From assembly GCF_041410465.1 (NCBI RefSeq), contig NZ_CP166961.1, forward strand, positions 2,294,001 through 2,358,000: a DNA stretch of 64,000 nt, in the 5' to 3' direction. This stretch comes from Thalassotalea sp. 273M-4 (GTDB lineage Bacteria; Pseudomonadota; Gammaproteobacteria; Enterobacterales; Alteromonadaceae). A program made the translations under genes and the position numbers. Position 1 is the stretch's first letter; each line of letters begins with the position of its first letter. Under the pieces are notes generated by a model, which saw only the letters and a list, made by a program, of their open reading frames with translations, was not told the origin of the DNA and did not search any database. Positions 54,282-64,000 of this stretch are shown one piece after another.

Positions 54282-56126
54282 ATGAAAAAATCTCTCATTT
54301 CACTCGCATTGGGTGTCGCTATTATTAGTGGTTGCCAACATATAGAACACACCCCTGTTCAGACCACAACAGCAGCAGCGCCAAAAGTAGACACGGTTGT
54401 CGTTGAACAAAGTGAATCTGCCCGCTTAAATGCATTTTTTGAAACCATGTTTAATGACTCTGTTATGCGCTCACCTGAGTATCAAACCTACTTAGGCATT
54501 AAAAAAGATTACGATAAGTGGAACGAAAGCAGTGAAGAGAACAGTCTTAAAGAGCTTGAAATCACCAAGAAAAATTTGGCTGAGCTGTTAAGCTTTGACT
54601 ACGAAGCTTTAGATGAGCAAACCAAACTCAGTTATCAAATTGCTAAACAGTCAATGGAAAATGAAATCAATGATTTCAAGTGGCGTCACCATAACTACCC
54701 AGTAAACCAAATGTATGGTGTGCACTCTTCCATTCCTTCTTTTTTAATTAATCAACATTCTATCAGCAATGAAAAGGAAGCAATCGATTACATTAGCCGT
54801 TTAAATGGGGTTCAAAAACGCATTGAGCAATTAATCGAGCAGCTAAAAATTCGTGAAAACAAGGGCATTATTGCACCACGTTTTGTGTTTGATCACGTTA
54901 TTCGTGACTCGCAAAATTTAATCATGGGCGCCCCATTTACCCCAGAACCAGACTCTACCTTATTGGCTGACTTTAAGAGCAAGGTAAATTCCTTAGATAT
55001 TGACCAATCAAATCGTGAACAATTAATTGCAGACGCTAAAGTAGCGCTAATCGCCAGCGTACAACCTGCGTATCAAAACTTGATTGATTATTTGATCACC
55101 TTAGAGACCAAGTCGACCAATGATGCCGGGGCATGGAAATTCCCTGAAGGAAAAGATTTTTACAACGTTGCTTTAGCGCGAACGACAACGACTGACTTAA
55201 CCGCCGAAGAAATTCATGAAATTGGTTTAAGCGAAGTCGAACGCATTCATGCAGAAATGACAGAGATTAAAAACAAGGTCGGCTTTAAAGGCGATTTGGC
55301 TGCGTTTATGCAATTTATGCGCAGTGATAAGCAGTTCTACTACCCGAACAGCGAAGCAGGTAAACAACGCTATTTAGATGAAGCAACCGCTTTAATTGAC
55401 AACATGAAAGATCGTCTTGATGAACTATTCATTGTAAAACCTAAGGCCGACCTTATCGTTAAGCGTGTTGAAGCGTTCCGTGAAAAGTCTGCCGGCAAAG
55501 CTTTTTACAATCGTCCAGCACCTGATGGTTCTCGTCCGGGTATGTATTATGCCAACCTTTACGACATGGAAGCGATGCCAACATATCAAATGGAAGCGCT
55601 AGCCTATCACGAAGGGATCCCTGGTCATCACATGCAACTGGCGATTTCTCAAGAGCTTGAAGGCATTCCGACTTTTCGTAAGTTCAGCAACTTTACCGCT
55701 TATACCGAAGGATGGGGGCTTTATACTGAATTTTTACCAAAAGAGATTGGTTTATATCAAGACCCTTATTCTGACTTTGGACGTCTTGCCATGGAATTAT
55801 GGCGTGCATGTCGTCTAGTCGTTGATACTGGCATGCATGTGAAAAAATGGACCCGTGAACAAAGCATTAATTACTATGTAAAAAACACCCCAAATGCAAA
55901 GTCAGATGCGATCAAAATGGTTGAACGTCATGCCGTGATGCCATCGCAAGCCACGGCCTATAAAATTGGGATGATAAAAATCTTAGAATTACGCCAACGA
56001 GCGAAAAAACAAATGGGTGAAAAGTTCGATATTCGTGAGTTCCATGATGTGATCTTGAAAAATGGTCCACTACCATTAGATGTTGTTGATGCTAAAGTAA
56101 ATCAATACATTAGCAGTAAAGCATAA
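54282..56126 (+). CDS. DUF885 family lipoprotein (probable metallopeptidase)
   Basis: Protein of 614 residues with lipobox ISGC (Cys about 18), so an envelope lipoprotein. The family contains a gluzincin-like zinc motif, here HEGIPGHHMQLA (His443 with further His448-449), and a later Glu in YTEGWGLYTEFLPKE likely completing the site. DUF885 members are regarded as peptidases on structural grounds, with few tested. A strong terminator follows. It is not linked to gloA, which has its own terminator. Confidence 0.85.
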   Translation: MKKSLISLALGVAIISGCQHIEHTPVQTTTAAAPKVDTVVVEQSESARLNAFFETMFNDSVMRSPEYQTYLGIKKDYDKWNESSEENSLKELEITKKNLAELLSFDYEALDEQTKLSYQIAKQSMENEINDFKWRHHNYPVNQMYGVHSSIPSFLINQHSISNEKEAIDYISRLNGVQKRIEQLIEQLKIRENKGIIAPRFVFDHVIRDSQNLIMGAPFTPEPDSTLLADFKSKVNSLDIDQSNREQLIADAKVALIASVQPAYQNLIDYLITLETKSTNDAGAWKFPEGKDFYNVALARTTTTDLTAEEIHEIGLSEVERIHAEMTEIKNKVGFKGDLAAFMQFMRSDKQFYYPNSEAGKQRYLDEATALIDNMKDRLDELFIVKPKADLIVKRVEAFREKSAGKAFYNRPAPDGSRPGMYYANLYDMEAMPTYQMEALAYHEGIPGHHMQLAISQELEGIPTFRKFSNFTAYTEGWGLYTEFLPKEIGLYQDPYSDFGRLAMELWRACRLVVDTGMHVKKWTREQSINYYVKNTPNAKSDAIKMVERHAVMPSQATAYKIGMIKILELRQRAKKQMGEKFDIREFHDVILKNGPLPLDVVDAKVNQYISSKA

Positions 56127-56149
56127 TAGCCTTTCGACATTTTAAAGTA

Positions 56150-56176
56150 AAAAAGCCGCTTACTGCGGCTTTTTTT
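56150..56176 (+). terminator. Terminator of the DUF885 gene
   Basis: Stem AAAAGCCGC / GCGGCTTTT with loop TTACT and a run of T, about 25 bp after the stop codon. Confidence 0.92.
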
Positions 56177-56352
56177 GATCTCGTCGATATGGGCGTTAAC
56201 CTTTATACATCAATAAGGTAGAATAAAAACCTTTATATTTTCCTGAGTGAGCAAAAACTTAGTGGGATTGGTATTAGAGCGAGATGTACTTCGCCAAATC
56301 AGAATGACAATGATACAATGAGCCTTTATGACTGATTTTCATTCGTATATTC

Positions 56353-58758
56353 ATGACCATTAAACGTTATTTTACCGGCTTATTTTTACTTTTATTTGTC
56401 CTCATTGTTGCGAACATTTCTGCGTTTTATTATTACCAAAACTCAGTAAGCCAGCTCAAATCACTTGAAAATGATCGTTTAGCCATTATGGAGCTATCTT
56501 CGATAATTCGTGATACTTCGAATAAACTCACTCGTACTTCTCGAACCTATATTGTCACCGGCGATGTGACCTATGCCGATTACTATAAAGAAATTCTCGG
56601 TTTTCGAAGCGGTAACCACCCTCGTCCACAAAACTATTTCAGTGTGTATTGGGATAAGATGCATACCGATATGCAAGGCCAATATTATCGTAAAGAACCT
56701 ATTGAAAAGCTGATCCAGCGCTTAATCACGCCCCGCGAACAATTAATGCAACTACGTCGCGCCGTCGATTTGTCTTATGAAATCACCACCTTTGAAATTA
56801 CCGCCATGCAACTATTTAAAGAAGGCTTGCAAACGGGTAAAAAACAAGCCCTAGAATTACTTTATGGTGATGAATATTTACGGGCGAAAAGCCAAATCAT
56901 GGCTCAAATAGACAAGTTTGAACAGAACTACGATAAATGGCACTTTCAAGAAAATCAAAAGCTTGAAAATATTATCAAGTGGGCGCAAATTGCCCTTTTA
57001 GCATTACAAGTGCTATTGGTTTGCTCATTACTGTTTATTCGTTATTTCTTGTTAAAGAATGTCAGTGAGCCTCTTTCTGCGTTGTCTAATTTCTCCAAGC
57101 GTATTTCCTCTGGTGACTTTTCAAACCGAGTCGAAGTCGACACCAATACCGCCGATATTATCTGGCTGGCTCGCTCGATGAATCAAATGCAAGACAACAT
57201 TGCCAAAACCTTAAAACAATACGAGCAACAAACAAACCTGGCGAATAAAGCTAAGCATCAAGCGCAGGCTGCGAATAAATCACGGGGTGAGTTTTTAGCC
57301 AACATGAGCCATGAAATTCGTACCCCAATGAATGGCATTATTGGTTTAAGTCAATTGCTACAAGAGCAAGGCTTAAAGAAAAAAGATCAAGTTTACGTTG
57401 ATAAAATCTTGTTATCGGCTCGTCAATTGTTAGAAATATTAAATGACATCTTAGACTTTTCAAAAATCGACTCAGATAAACTGACCATAGAAAACATCGA
57501 TTTTAATTTAACCAGTGTCTTTGACCGAATTTCAAATGTACTGGCCGTTCAAGCTCAGCATAAAAATCTCGACTTTATCTTTGATATGCGAGAAGACTTT
57601 AATTCAAGGTTTCATGGCGATCCGGTAAGGGTAACCCAAATATTAATGAACCTAACCTCTAATGCGATTAAATTTACCAAGCATGGTTCGATTAAAGTGG
57701 CGGTAAAAAACACCACGTATAACGACCAAGAGGCGATAGAGTTTAGCGTCACCGATACGGGGATAGGCTTAAGCGAAAACCAAATGGAACATATTTTTGA
57801 TCCCTTTTCCCAAGCCGATAACTCCATTACGCGAAATTATGGGGGCTCGGGGTTAGGTCTAAGTATTTGTCATCGCCTAGCACAATTAATGAAAGGAAAG
57901 ATCTCCATTGAATCTGAGGTTGGTGTTGGTAGTACCTTTAGCCTTACCTTGCCGATTATTAAGCAACGTAAACCGAAAGAAATCGACATAGAACGTAAGA
58001 AAATTCTCTTTTTTAGCGATTTTGAACACGACATCGAAATCGTTACTAACCATTGTAAGTACCATCAATTAGATTTAACGTGCTTACCTACAGCAAGGTT
58101 ATTTGAACCAAAAGACGAGGTTGGTGAACCGACCATGGTGATATTAGACATTCATTCATTTGACGATGATGGCCATGCGCATATTGCCCAATATAATCAG
58201 CCGTGGTTAAGCCAAAAGAACGTCGAATTGTTGTTGATGCCAAATATTGATCAAATTGGCTGCGCTGAACACTTCTGTTATAAAGATCCGGTACACACAA
58301 TTTATCACCCGTTTTTATTTCACAGCATTTTAATGTTATTAAAAAAGACAGCAAACAATGTTGCGGTGGAAAAACTACCGAATCCATTTCAAGGCATTAA
58401 AGTACTGTTGGCCGAAGACTTTAAACTTAATCAAATTGTCGCCACAGGCTTATTAAATAAACTTGGAGTGGAAGTTGATATTGTTGAAAATGGTCAAGAA
58501 GCCGTAAAAGCCGTACAAGAAAACGATTATCGACTGGTATTTATGGATGTACATATGCCAGTAATGGATGGGCATCAGGCCACCCAAAAAATTCGCGAGC
58601 TTGCAGAGCACAAAGATCTACCTATTATTGCGTTAACAGCGGATGCTCAACAAGAGCATGTTCAGCAGTGTATGGAATCGGGCATGACAGACTTTTTATC
58701 GAAACCCTTTTTATTGGCCGACATTGAAAAAGTCATGCACAAATATCTGGCAAAATAA
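56353..58758 (+). CDS. Hybrid sensor histidine kinase / response regulator
   Basis: Membrane kinase of 801 residues. A first membrane helix (about 8-27) precedes a mostly helical periplasmic sensor (about 28-210) and a second helix (about 212-232). HAMP (about 234-285) and HisKA with phospho-acceptor His320 in [13 protein letters not shown] follow. The HATPase (about 410-535) has [20 protein letters not shown] and [13 protein letters not shown] degenerate receiver-like segment (about 545-665) then precedes a complete receiver with phospho-acceptor Asp732 in [12 protein letters not shown]. No output domain, so it should pass phosphate to a separate Hpt protein. No cognate partner lies next to it. 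Confidence 0.92.
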   Translation: MTIKRYFTGLFLLLFVLIVANISAFYYYQNSVSQLKSLENDRLAIMELSSIIRDTSNKLTRTSRTYIVTGDVTYADYYKEILGFRSGNHPRPQNYFSVYWDKMHTDMQGQYYRKEPIEKLIQRLITPREQLMQLRRAVDLSYEITTFEITAMQLFKEGLQTGKKQALELLYGDEYLRAKSQIMAQIDKFEQNYDKWHFQENQKLENIIKWAQIALLALQVLLVCSLLFIRYFLLKNVSEPLSALSNFSKRISSGDFSNRVEVDTNTADIIWLARSMNQMQDNIAKTLKQYEQQTNLANKAKHQAQAANKSRGEFLANMSHEIRTPMNGIIGLSQLLQEQGLKKKDQVYVDKILLSARQLLEILNDILDFSKIDSDKLTIENIDFNLTSVFDRISNVLAVQAQHKNLDFIFDMREDFNSRFHGDPVRVTQILMNLTSNAIKFTKHGSIKVAVKNTTYNDQEAIEFSVTDTGIGLSENQMEHIFDPFSQADNSITRNYGGSGLGLSICHRLAQLMKGKISIESEVGVGSTFSLTLPIIKQRKPKEIDIERKKILFFSDFEHDIEIVTNHCKYHQLDLTCLPTARLFEPKDEVGEPTMVILDIHSFDDDGHAHIAQYNQPWLSQKNVELLLMPNIDQIGCAEHFCYKDPVHTIYHPFLFHSILMLLKKTANNVAVEKLPNPFQGIKVLLAEDFKLNQIVATGLLNKLGVEVDIVENGQEAVKAVQENDYRLVFMDVHMPVMDGHQATQKIRELAEHKDLPIIALTADAQQEHVQQCMESGMTDFLSKPFLLADIEKVMHKYLAK

Positions 58759-58918
58759 TAAATTCAGGGAAAAAAAGCCAACCTGAGGCGCATCAATATT
58801 GGCAAAGTACCTGCGTTAATTTTGAGCAGGCATTATTACTTTACGCATGTTTTATGACAGTTTGATGACAGTGACAAGCGCGATTAACACACCGAGTAGC
58901 AATGGACGAGTAAGTATC

Positions 58919-59317
58919 ATGAGTAAACAGACTTATATAACGCTAACCAAGTTTTTTTTCGCGCTTTTATGTACCGTTTTACAGGGGTGTCAGGGTATTG
59001 CAAGCATAGACACCAACCTTGATAAAGAGAACTTTGACAAGTATTTTGCGATCAGCAAAGTCGAGGTTTATGAACAAGAAAGTGATATTAAGCAAGCCTA
59101 TCAATACATCGATCTGGTTGAAGGCGAAAGCTGTCAAGTTCGTGCTAATGACGTGCCTGCCAACATAACCGAAGCTCGAACTCAGGCGCGCAAGCAAGCC
59201 GCAAGCCTAAATGCCAATGCTCTGGTGATCTCAAGTTGTATCAATATTGAAGACACACAATGTCACGCCCTATTGGTGTGTTATGGAAAAGCATATAAAG
59301 TGAAATTTAATGACTAG
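58919..59317 (+). CDS. rcsF: RcsF-like outer-membrane lipoprotein
   Basis: Product of 132 residues from the ATG at 58919, with lipobox LQGC and the conserved Cys pattern of RcsF: SCQVRAND, ISSCIN, TQCHALLVCYG. The core EARTQARKQAASLNANALVISSC resembles the RcsF fold. RcsF detects outer-membrane and peptidoglycan stress and signals to IgaA/RcsC. It overlaps trmO by 8 bp, the same neighbour as in E. coli (trmO-rcsF near proS). The frame is open 24 codons further upstream, but that sequence lacks a signal peptide. No other Rcs gene is in the window. Confidence 0.82.
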   Translation: MSKQTYITLTKFFFALLCTVLQGCQGIASIDTNLDKENFDKYFAISKVEVYEQESDIKQAYQYIDLVEGESCQVRANDVPANITEARTQARKQAASLNANALVISSCINIEDTQCHALLVCYGKAYKVKFND

Positions 59318-60053
59318 TACCACTTCCTCACCCTATCAATTTGAGCCAATTGGTCGAGTACATTCGCCCTACAAAGAAAAGTTTGCCATTCCTAGGCAAC
59401 CCGGTTTAGTGTCGGCCGCGCAGGGTAAAATAGAAATTTTATGCCAAGGTAATGCGAAGGACTTATTTCGGGATATAGAGCAACACTCACATATTTGGGT
59501 GTTGTTTGTTTTTCATGCAACCGCCGAACAGGGCTGGAAACCTCTTGTTAAAGCACCACGATTAGGGGGCAATAAAAAAACAGGAGTATTTGCAACTCGC
59601 TCAACATTTCGACCTAATCCTATTGGTATGTCAGTGGTGAAACATCATGGCATTAGCCAAGAAAGCGGTCGTTTTTTCCTAAATATCAGCGGTCACGACT
59701 TACTGGATCAGACCCCTGTTATTGATATTAAGCCCTATATTCCTTACAGTGATCAACGCTCTGATGCTTTTTCTCAAATGGCGCCAGCCCCAGAGCAACA
59801 TCATTTGCAGGTTAACTTTACCAGCAAGGCGCAACTACAACTGCAAAGCTTAGGCGAACAATACCCCAAATTATCCACCTTTATTGAACAGGTACTGGCG
59901 CAAGACCCTCGTCCTGCCTATAAAAAACAGCAACAAGATAAGCAAATTTATGGCATGAGCTTGTACGACTTGAATATTCGCTGGCAAATTAATGCTCACT
60001 GCTGTGATGTTATTGACATTGAAAAACAGCTCGCCACATCAGAAGACACCTAA
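59310..60053 (+). CDS. trmO: tRNA (t6A37) N6-methyltransferase TrmO
   Basis: SAM-dependent enzyme that methylates N6-threonylcarbamoyladenosine at position 37 of tRNA-Thr (formerly TsaA/YaeB). The 247-residue product has the N-terminal beta-barrel motifs FEPIGRVHSPYKEKFAIPRQP, quoted in part, and IWVLFVFHATAEQGWKP, then RSTFRPNPIGMSVVK and DLLDQTPVIDIKPYIPY. The C-terminal extension (about 160-247) is the usual domain. Overlaps rcsF. Confidence 0.93.
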   Translation: MTSTTSSPYQFEPIGRVHSPYKEKFAIPRQPGLVSAAQGKIEILCQGNAKDLFRDIEQHSHIWVLFVFHATAEQGWKPLVKAPRLGGNKKTGVFATRSTFRPNPIGMSVVKHHGISQESGRFFLNISGHDLLDQTPVIDIKPYIPYSDQRSDAFSQMAPAPEQHHLQVNFTSKAQLQLQSLGEQYPKLSTFIEQVLAQDPRPAYKKQQQDKQIYGMSLYDLNIRWQINAHCCDVIDIEKQLATSEDT

Positions 60054-60242
60054 GCCAGCCAATCATTAACAACTGATGCATTGTTCACCAAATATATTGT
60101 TAAGCGCCACCGTTGTCGCTATAATCCCGCCCATATTTGGTTACAAGGTTTAACCAAAAAGCTTCACGCCGACAGCCCTTCGGGCGAGGTTCGTTTACAT
60201 TGTGCACCGAATTTACGTTTCGGATAGCAACAAGGAAATACT

Positions 60243-61265
60243 ATGTCAAAACATTCTGAGTCTGCTGCGAAAGCAGAATCTACACCGAATATTGTTGTCA
60301 CAGCGCTTTATCAGTTTGTGACCTTAAAAGATTACCAAAAAATTAAACCTGCCTTATTAAATACCATGCAAAAGCATGGTGTAACCGGCACCCTATTACT
60401 GGCTGAAGAAGGCATTAATGGTACTATCGCAGGCTCGCGCGAGGGCATTAATGCGGTAATTGCCTTCTTACAACAAGATTCTAGGTTTGATAAATTAAGT
60501 TATAAAGAGTCATTTACTGAACAGTCTCCCTTTAAACGTTGTAAGGTAAAACTTAAAAAAGAAATCGTCACTATGGGTGTAAAAGGTATCGACCCGAAAG
60601 AAATCGTTGGTACCTATGTCAAGCCTCAAGATTGGAACCAATTAATCAGCGATCCGGAAGTATTATTGGTTGATACCCGTAACGATTATGAAATTGAAAT
60701 TGGTACCTTCAAAAACGCGATAAATCCAAATACTGAAACCTTTCGCGAATTCCCACAATATGTGAAAGAAAATTTAGACCCGACTAAGCATAAAAAAGTA
60801 GCGATGTTCTGCACCGGTGGCATTCGTTGTGAAAAGTCGACCGCGTATATGAAACAACAAGGCTTTGAAGAGGTTTACCACCTTGAAGGCGGAATTTTAA
60901 AATACCTTGAAGAAGTACCAGAGCAAGAAACTTTGTGGCAAGGTGATTGTTTTGTCTTTGACGATCGTGTTGCGGTTGATCACAAACTTGAAAAAAGTAT
61001 TTACGATCAATGTCACGCGTGTCGTTTACCAATTACCGAAGAAGACAAACAACGACCTGAATACGAGCCTGGCGTCAGTTGTCACCATTGTATTGACAAG
61101 TTAACCGAGCAACAAAAGCAACGTTACAAAGAGCGCGAAAAGCAAATTCAATTAGCGAAAGAGCGAGGCATGCATCATATCGGGAGTGCAGCAGCTCAAA
61201 CATTGGCTGAACGTAAAAAAATGAAGCAACAACGAATAGAAGCTCAGCGACAAAAAAACAAATAA
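60243..61265 (+). CDS. trhO: tRNA uridine-34 hydroxylase TrhO (YceA-type)
   Basis: O2-dependent enzyme that makes 5-hydroxyuridine at tRNA position 34, the substrate of CmoB. The 340-residue product has an N-terminal acylphosphatase-like domain (about 15-110). A rhodanese domain follows (about 125-230) with the Cys loop [13 protein letters not shown] and [14 protein letters not shown]. The C-terminal part (about 230-340) carries CHACRLPI and CHHCIDKL Cys pairs, then a Lys/Arg/Gln-rich tail. A GCCC-TTC-GGGC hairpin lies 60-70 bp upstream. Followed by a terminator. Confidence 0.92.
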   Translation: MSKHSESAAKAESTPNIVVTALYQFVTLKDYQKIKPALLNTMQKHGVTGTLLLAEEGINGTIAGSREGINAVIAFLQQDSRFDKLSYKESFTEQSPFKRCKVKLKKEIVTMGVKGIDPKEIVGTYVKPQDWNQLISDPEVLLVDTRNDYEIEIGTFKNAINPNTETFREFPQYVKENLDPTKHKKVAMFCTGGIRCEKSTAYMKQQGFEEVYHLEGGILKYLEEVPEQETLWQGDCFVFDDRVAVDHKLEKSIYDQCHACRLPITEEDKQRPEYEPGVSCHHCIDKLTEQQKQRYKEREKQIQLAKERGMHHIGSAAAQTLAERKKMKQQRIEAQRQKNK

Positions 61266-61291
61266 ATAATTTTGTTAAAAACGTTCATTAT

Positions 61292-61328
61292 CAGCGTCTG
61301 AACCTTGTACAAGGACAGACGCTTTTTT
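61292..61328 (+). terminator. Terminator of trhO
   Basis: Stem AGCGTCTG / CAGACGCT with a loop of about 14 nt and six T, 27 bp after the stop codon. Confidence 0.88.
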
Positions 61329-61542
61329 CATTCTGCGACTTTCTGTTGTCGTTAACCGTTTGTATTTTAAGTTTAAGTTAGTTGTATTTAAGGATACGAC
61401 GACAATTGGCGCCCCAACTAATATCCGATATGATTGCCCAGCCGAGTCAAAAACTTGCCTTTATGTTAAATTTTTGTTAAATTTGCACACCTTTTATTTT
61501 AAGGTGTCCTCTTTTTTAAAACATTCATTTTTTGGAGGCAAA

Positions 61543-61749
61543 ATGGCAAACTTTGGTGCTTATAAAAATGTCCTTTCGGCGTATTTGTCTGAAGACGACA
61601 ACGATGCTTTGGTCAATCAACATCAAGACCCTTTTCCCGGTCAAGCTTTGCCTATTGAGGACCATCAAACTATGTGGTGGTTAAATGTGCGCCATCGTTG
61701 TCGCAAACATCATTACCAAAAAAACCATCGATTACGTCGGAAGTTTTAG
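61543..61749 (+). CDS. Uncharacterised small basic protein (68 aa)
   Basis: No family recognised. GGAGG lies 5 nt before the ATG, the best ribosome site in this area. A frame open 61 codons further upstream has no such signal and is not used. The N-terminal half is acidic (SAYLSEDDNDALVNQ). A middle segment is LPIEDHQTMWWLNVRHRCRK, and the end is strongly basic and His-rich (HHYQKNHRLRRKF). Such a tail could bind RNA, DNA or metal. It lies between trhO (own terminator) and proS. Confidence 0.65.
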   Translation: MANFGAYKNVLSAYLSEDDNDALVNQHQDPFPGQALPIEDHQTMWWLNVRHRCRKHHYQKNHRLRRKF

Positions 61750-61974
61750 TTTTTTCCTTTATCTAATTCATTAAGTTAAATTTCTTCGACAAAACCAGAA
61801 TTTGATCTTTGTCGTGCTCTATGTAGCTGTTAGAATATCCCTCATTTTTAAATTATAATATCAACTTGTGTGAATGTTTGGGCACACCTTTGACTGGTTC
61901 TGCGCTATGGTCATTTAACCCAACTCAACTTATTTTAAAGCACAAGTCGCTAACTAAGGTGGAATTGTCCAGCA

Positions 61975-63690
61975 ATGCGTACCAGCCAATATTTACTTTC
62001 AACATTAAAAGAAACGCCATCTCATGCTGAGGTGATCAGTCATCAATATATGCTTCGTGCCGGCTTGATCCGTGCCGTAGCTTCTGGCCTTTATACGTGG
62101 TTACCAACTGGGGTAAAAGTTCTTAAGAAAGTTGAAAACATTGTTCGCGAAGAAATGAATCGCGCCGGCTCAATTGAAACCTTAATGCCAATGGTACAAC
62201 CTGCCGATTTATGGCAAGAGTCTGGTCGTTGGGATGACTATGGTCCAGAATTATTGCGCATGCAAGATCGCCATAACCGCCCATTCGTATTAGGCCCAAC
62301 GCACGAAGAAGTGATCACCAAATTAGTTAGTTACGAGCTTAGTAGTTACAAACAACTACCATTAAACTTATACCAAATTCAAACCAAGTTCCGTGATGAA
62401 ATACGTCCCCGTTTTGGCGTAATGCGTGGTCGTGAATTCTTAATGAAAGATGCTTACTCTTTCCATTTATCAAATGAATGCTTGGAGCAAACTTACCAAC
62501 ACATGCACAATGCGTATTGTCGTATCTTCGACCGTCTTGGTTTAGATTATCGTCCAGTACTTGCTGATACTGGCTCGATTGGTGGTGATGCATCGCATGA
62601 ATTTCACGTGCTGGCTGACTCTGGCGAAGACGATATCGCCTTTAGTGACAGCAGTGACTATGCGGCTAACATTGAAAAAGCCGAAGCATTAGCACCTCAA
62701 GGTGAGCGTTCGCCGGCAACCGCAGAACTAAATAAAGTGGCCACCCCAAATACTCACTCAATCGAAGACGTATCTAAGTTTTTCAATGTAGAAGCCAATG
62801 CTGTGGCCAAAACCTTGTTGGTTTTAGGTGAGTGTGAAGAAGGCGAAACAGCGCCAATCATTGCATTAGTTATTCGTGGCGATCATCAGTTAAATGAAAT
62901 CAAAGCCGAGCACATTAAAGGCGTTGCATCTCCTTTAACATTGGCCACAGACGAGCAAATTACGCAAGTAGCTGGTTGTGATGCAGGCTCTATTGGCCCT
63001 GTAGGTTTCAACGGCCGCATTATTGTTGATCGCACTGCTGCGCATTTAGCTGACTTTATTTGTGGTGCCAATGAGACGGGTTTCCACTACACTGGTGCTA
63101 ATTTTGACCGAGACATTAGCGATTACGAAATTGCCGATTTACGTAACGTAGTTGCTGGTGATCCTAGCCCTTGTGGTCAAGGTACATTAACCATTAAACG
63201 TGGTATTGAAGTTGGTCATATTTTCCAATTAGGTGAAAAATACGCCAAAGCCATGGGCGCTGCTGTACTAAATGACGCTGGTAAAAACCAAACGTTAACC
63301 ATGGGTTGTTACGGTATTGGGGTCTCTCGTATTGTGGCCGCAGCTATTGAGCAAAACCACGACGAGCACGGTATTATTTGGCCAGATGCGATTGCGCCAT
63401 TTAAAGTTGTGATCATCCCTATGAATATGCACAAGTCGCATCGAGTACAAGAAACAGCAACCAAGCTTTACAATGAGTTAGTAGAAGCAGGTGTTGAAGT
63501 GTTATTTGATGATCGTAAAGAACGCCCTGGTGTGATGTTTAAAGACATGGAATTAATTGGTATTCCACACAGCATCATTGTGGGTGAACGTAACTTAGAC
63601 AGCGAAGAAGTAGAATACAAACACCGCCAGTCTGGTGAAAAGTCAACGGTTAAAATCTCAGATGTTAAAGACTTTATTTTAAATAAATAA
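61975..63690 (+). CDS. proS: Proline-tRNA ligase ProS
   Basis: Class II synthetase of 571 residues of the bacterial type with an editing domain. Catalytic motifs are [22 protein letters not shown] (quoted in part) and a C-terminal motif 3 [12 protein letters not shown]. The INS editing domain (about 225-400) carries KTLLVLG and the Lys/Asp-rich segment that deacylates Ala-tRNA-Pro. The anticodon domain (about 475-571) is complete. Start ATG at 61975 begins [15 protein letters not shown], the normal family start. Confidence 0.98.
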   Translation: MRTSQYLLSTLKETPSHAEVISHQYMLRAGLIRAVASGLYTWLPTGVKVLKKVENIVREEMNRAGSIETLMPMVQPADLWQESGRWDDYGPELLRMQDRHNRPFVLGPTHEEVITKLVSYELSSYKQLPLNLYQIQTKFRDEIRPRFGVMRGREFLMKDAYSFHLSNECLEQTYQHMHNAYCRIFDRLGLDYRPVLADTGSIGGDASHEFHVLADSGEDDIAFSDSSDYAANIEKAEALAPQGERSPATAELNKVATPNTHSIEDVSKFFNVEANAVAKTLLVLGECEEGETAPIIALVIRGDHQLNEIKAEHIKGVASPLTLATDEQITQVAGCDAGSIGPVGFNGRIIVDRTAAHLADFICGANETGFHYTGANFDRDISDYEIADLRNVVAGDPSPCGQGTLTIKRGIEVGHIFQLGEKYAKAMGAAVLNDAGKNQTLTMGCYGIGVSRIVAAAIEQNHDEHGIIWPDAIAPFKVVIIPMNMHKSHRVQETATKLYNELVEAGVEVLFDDRKERPGVMFKDMELIGIPHSIIVGERNLDSEEVEYKHRQSGEKSTVKISDVKDFILNK

Positions 63691-63725
63691 TATTTGTCGA
63701 TATCTCGGTTAACAGCAATTGTTAT

Positions 63726-63761
63726 AAATCGGAGCTCTGCTTGCCAGTCGCTCCGATTTTT
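63726..63761 (+). terminator. Terminator of proS
   Basis: Stem AAATCGGAGC / GCTCCGATTT with a 14-nt loop and a T-run, about 36 bp after the stop codon. Confidence 0.9.
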
Positions 63762-63788
63762 AATATTTAATGTTCACCTGTGGCATTT

Positions 63789-64000
63789 TCATGGAGAAAA
63801 TTGCCATTTATCCCAATAAATTTGGCGATCAAAATAGGTGGATACCAACTGGTTAAGTTGGTGAAATGTCGTTAACGTTTGTGGCTCACCGCTAATGCAT
63901 TGCCAAGCAAATCGATGGCAATTATTTTTAAACAAGTCGTATTTCTGATATTGATAAATTTGATTTATCGCTCGAGTGGCTATGGCCATATTTCCAAGGG
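63789..64000 (-). CDS. LRAT-like (NlpC/P60 superfamily) protein, C-terminal part
   Basis: The minus-strand frame is open from the right window edge to the stop at 63789 (about 69 codons visible). A Met at 63989 is internal as judged by open sequence further upstream, so the gene most likely continues beyond the window. FKNNCHRFAWQCISGEP resembles the catalytic NC-x-x-F motif of lecithin-retinol-acyltransferase-like proteins, in which the Cys is the nucleophile. Convergent with proS. The family call rests on this motif only. Confidence 0.5.
   Translation of the reverse strand, partial: LGNMAIATRAINQIYQYQKYDLFKNNCHRFAWQCISGEPQTLTTFHQLNQLVSTYFDRQIYWDKWQFSP

Overview
The window looks like a chromosomal segment of a marine gammaproteobacterium of the Alteromonadales, most like the Colwelliaceae (Colwellia/Thalassotalea). 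This is an inference from moderately AT-rich DNA, protein style and gene order, not from a database search. Several neighbourhoods follow the classical gammaproteobacterial order: nadA / tRNA-Lys array / cpoB-pal-tolB-tolA-tolR-tolQ-ybgC; ruvB-ruvA, ruvC and aspS facing cmoA-cmoB; rnfABCDGE-nth; and rcsF-trmO close to proS. No phage, integrase, transposase, CRISPR array or plasmid function was seen. Most of the window is ordinary core genome with small accessory insertions.

Layout. 1-7118 (minus strand): the quinolinate synthase gene, cut by the window edge, five tandem tRNA-Lys(UUU) genes with a stringent-type promoter, and the whole Tol-Pal envelope operon. 7119-11345: a long non-coding stretch with a candidate terminated small RNA, an xdhC / mobA-like pair, a 16-bp minisatellite, a membrane protein and a 52-residue YqaE/Pmp3 gene. 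11346-19192: a lipoprotein M3 peptidase, a run of small minus-strand genes (TIGR02450, CIA30, SixA-like, SIMPL), then the Holliday-junction genes ruvB, ruvA and ruvC with an outer-membrane protein gene inserted between ruvA and ruvC. 19296-24565: aspS, then divergent cmoA, cmoB and dgt. 24671-32135 (minus): patatin-like lipase, Ser/Thr kinase, CNNM-type CBS membrane protein, dgkA and a Fur-box-preceded feoABC iron operon.

32476-41831 (plus): a membrane GGDEF-EAL protein with both signature motifs degraded (CsrD-like), a small membrane protein, and the rnf electron-transport operon ending in nth. RnfC carries a long Ala/Lys-rich tail with recent 147-bp repeats. 42073-50500 is the most accessory-looking part: cytochrome b561, a ToxR/CadC-style membrane regulator divergent from a secreted trypsin-like protease, a MarR regulator with its own operator plus an S41 protease, an unrecognised 180-residue protein, a beta-CASP metallo-hydrolase, a DUF2256 zinc-ribbon protein and what look like two gene remnants. 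50500-64000: an inositol-monophosphatase-like enzyme and a phosphotransferase-like kinase, alpha/beta hydrolase, glyoxalase I, DUF885 peptidase-like lipoprotein, a hybrid histidine kinase, rcsF, trmO, trhO, a small basic protein, proS, and the tail of an LRAT-like protein.

Functional themes are envelope integrity and stress (Tol-Pal, RcsF, secreted and lipoprotein peptidases), tRNA supply and wobble or anticodon-loop modification (tRNA-Lys, AspS, ProS, CmoA/B, TrmO, TrhO), DNA repair (Ruv, Nth), and iron and redox metabolism (Feo, Rnf, cytochrome b561). I found no clearly new multi-gene defence or mobile system. The best leads are the candidate sRNA, the two protease-regulator pairs, the kinase/CNNM/patatin group, the RnfC repeat expansion and the unrecognised 180-residue protein.
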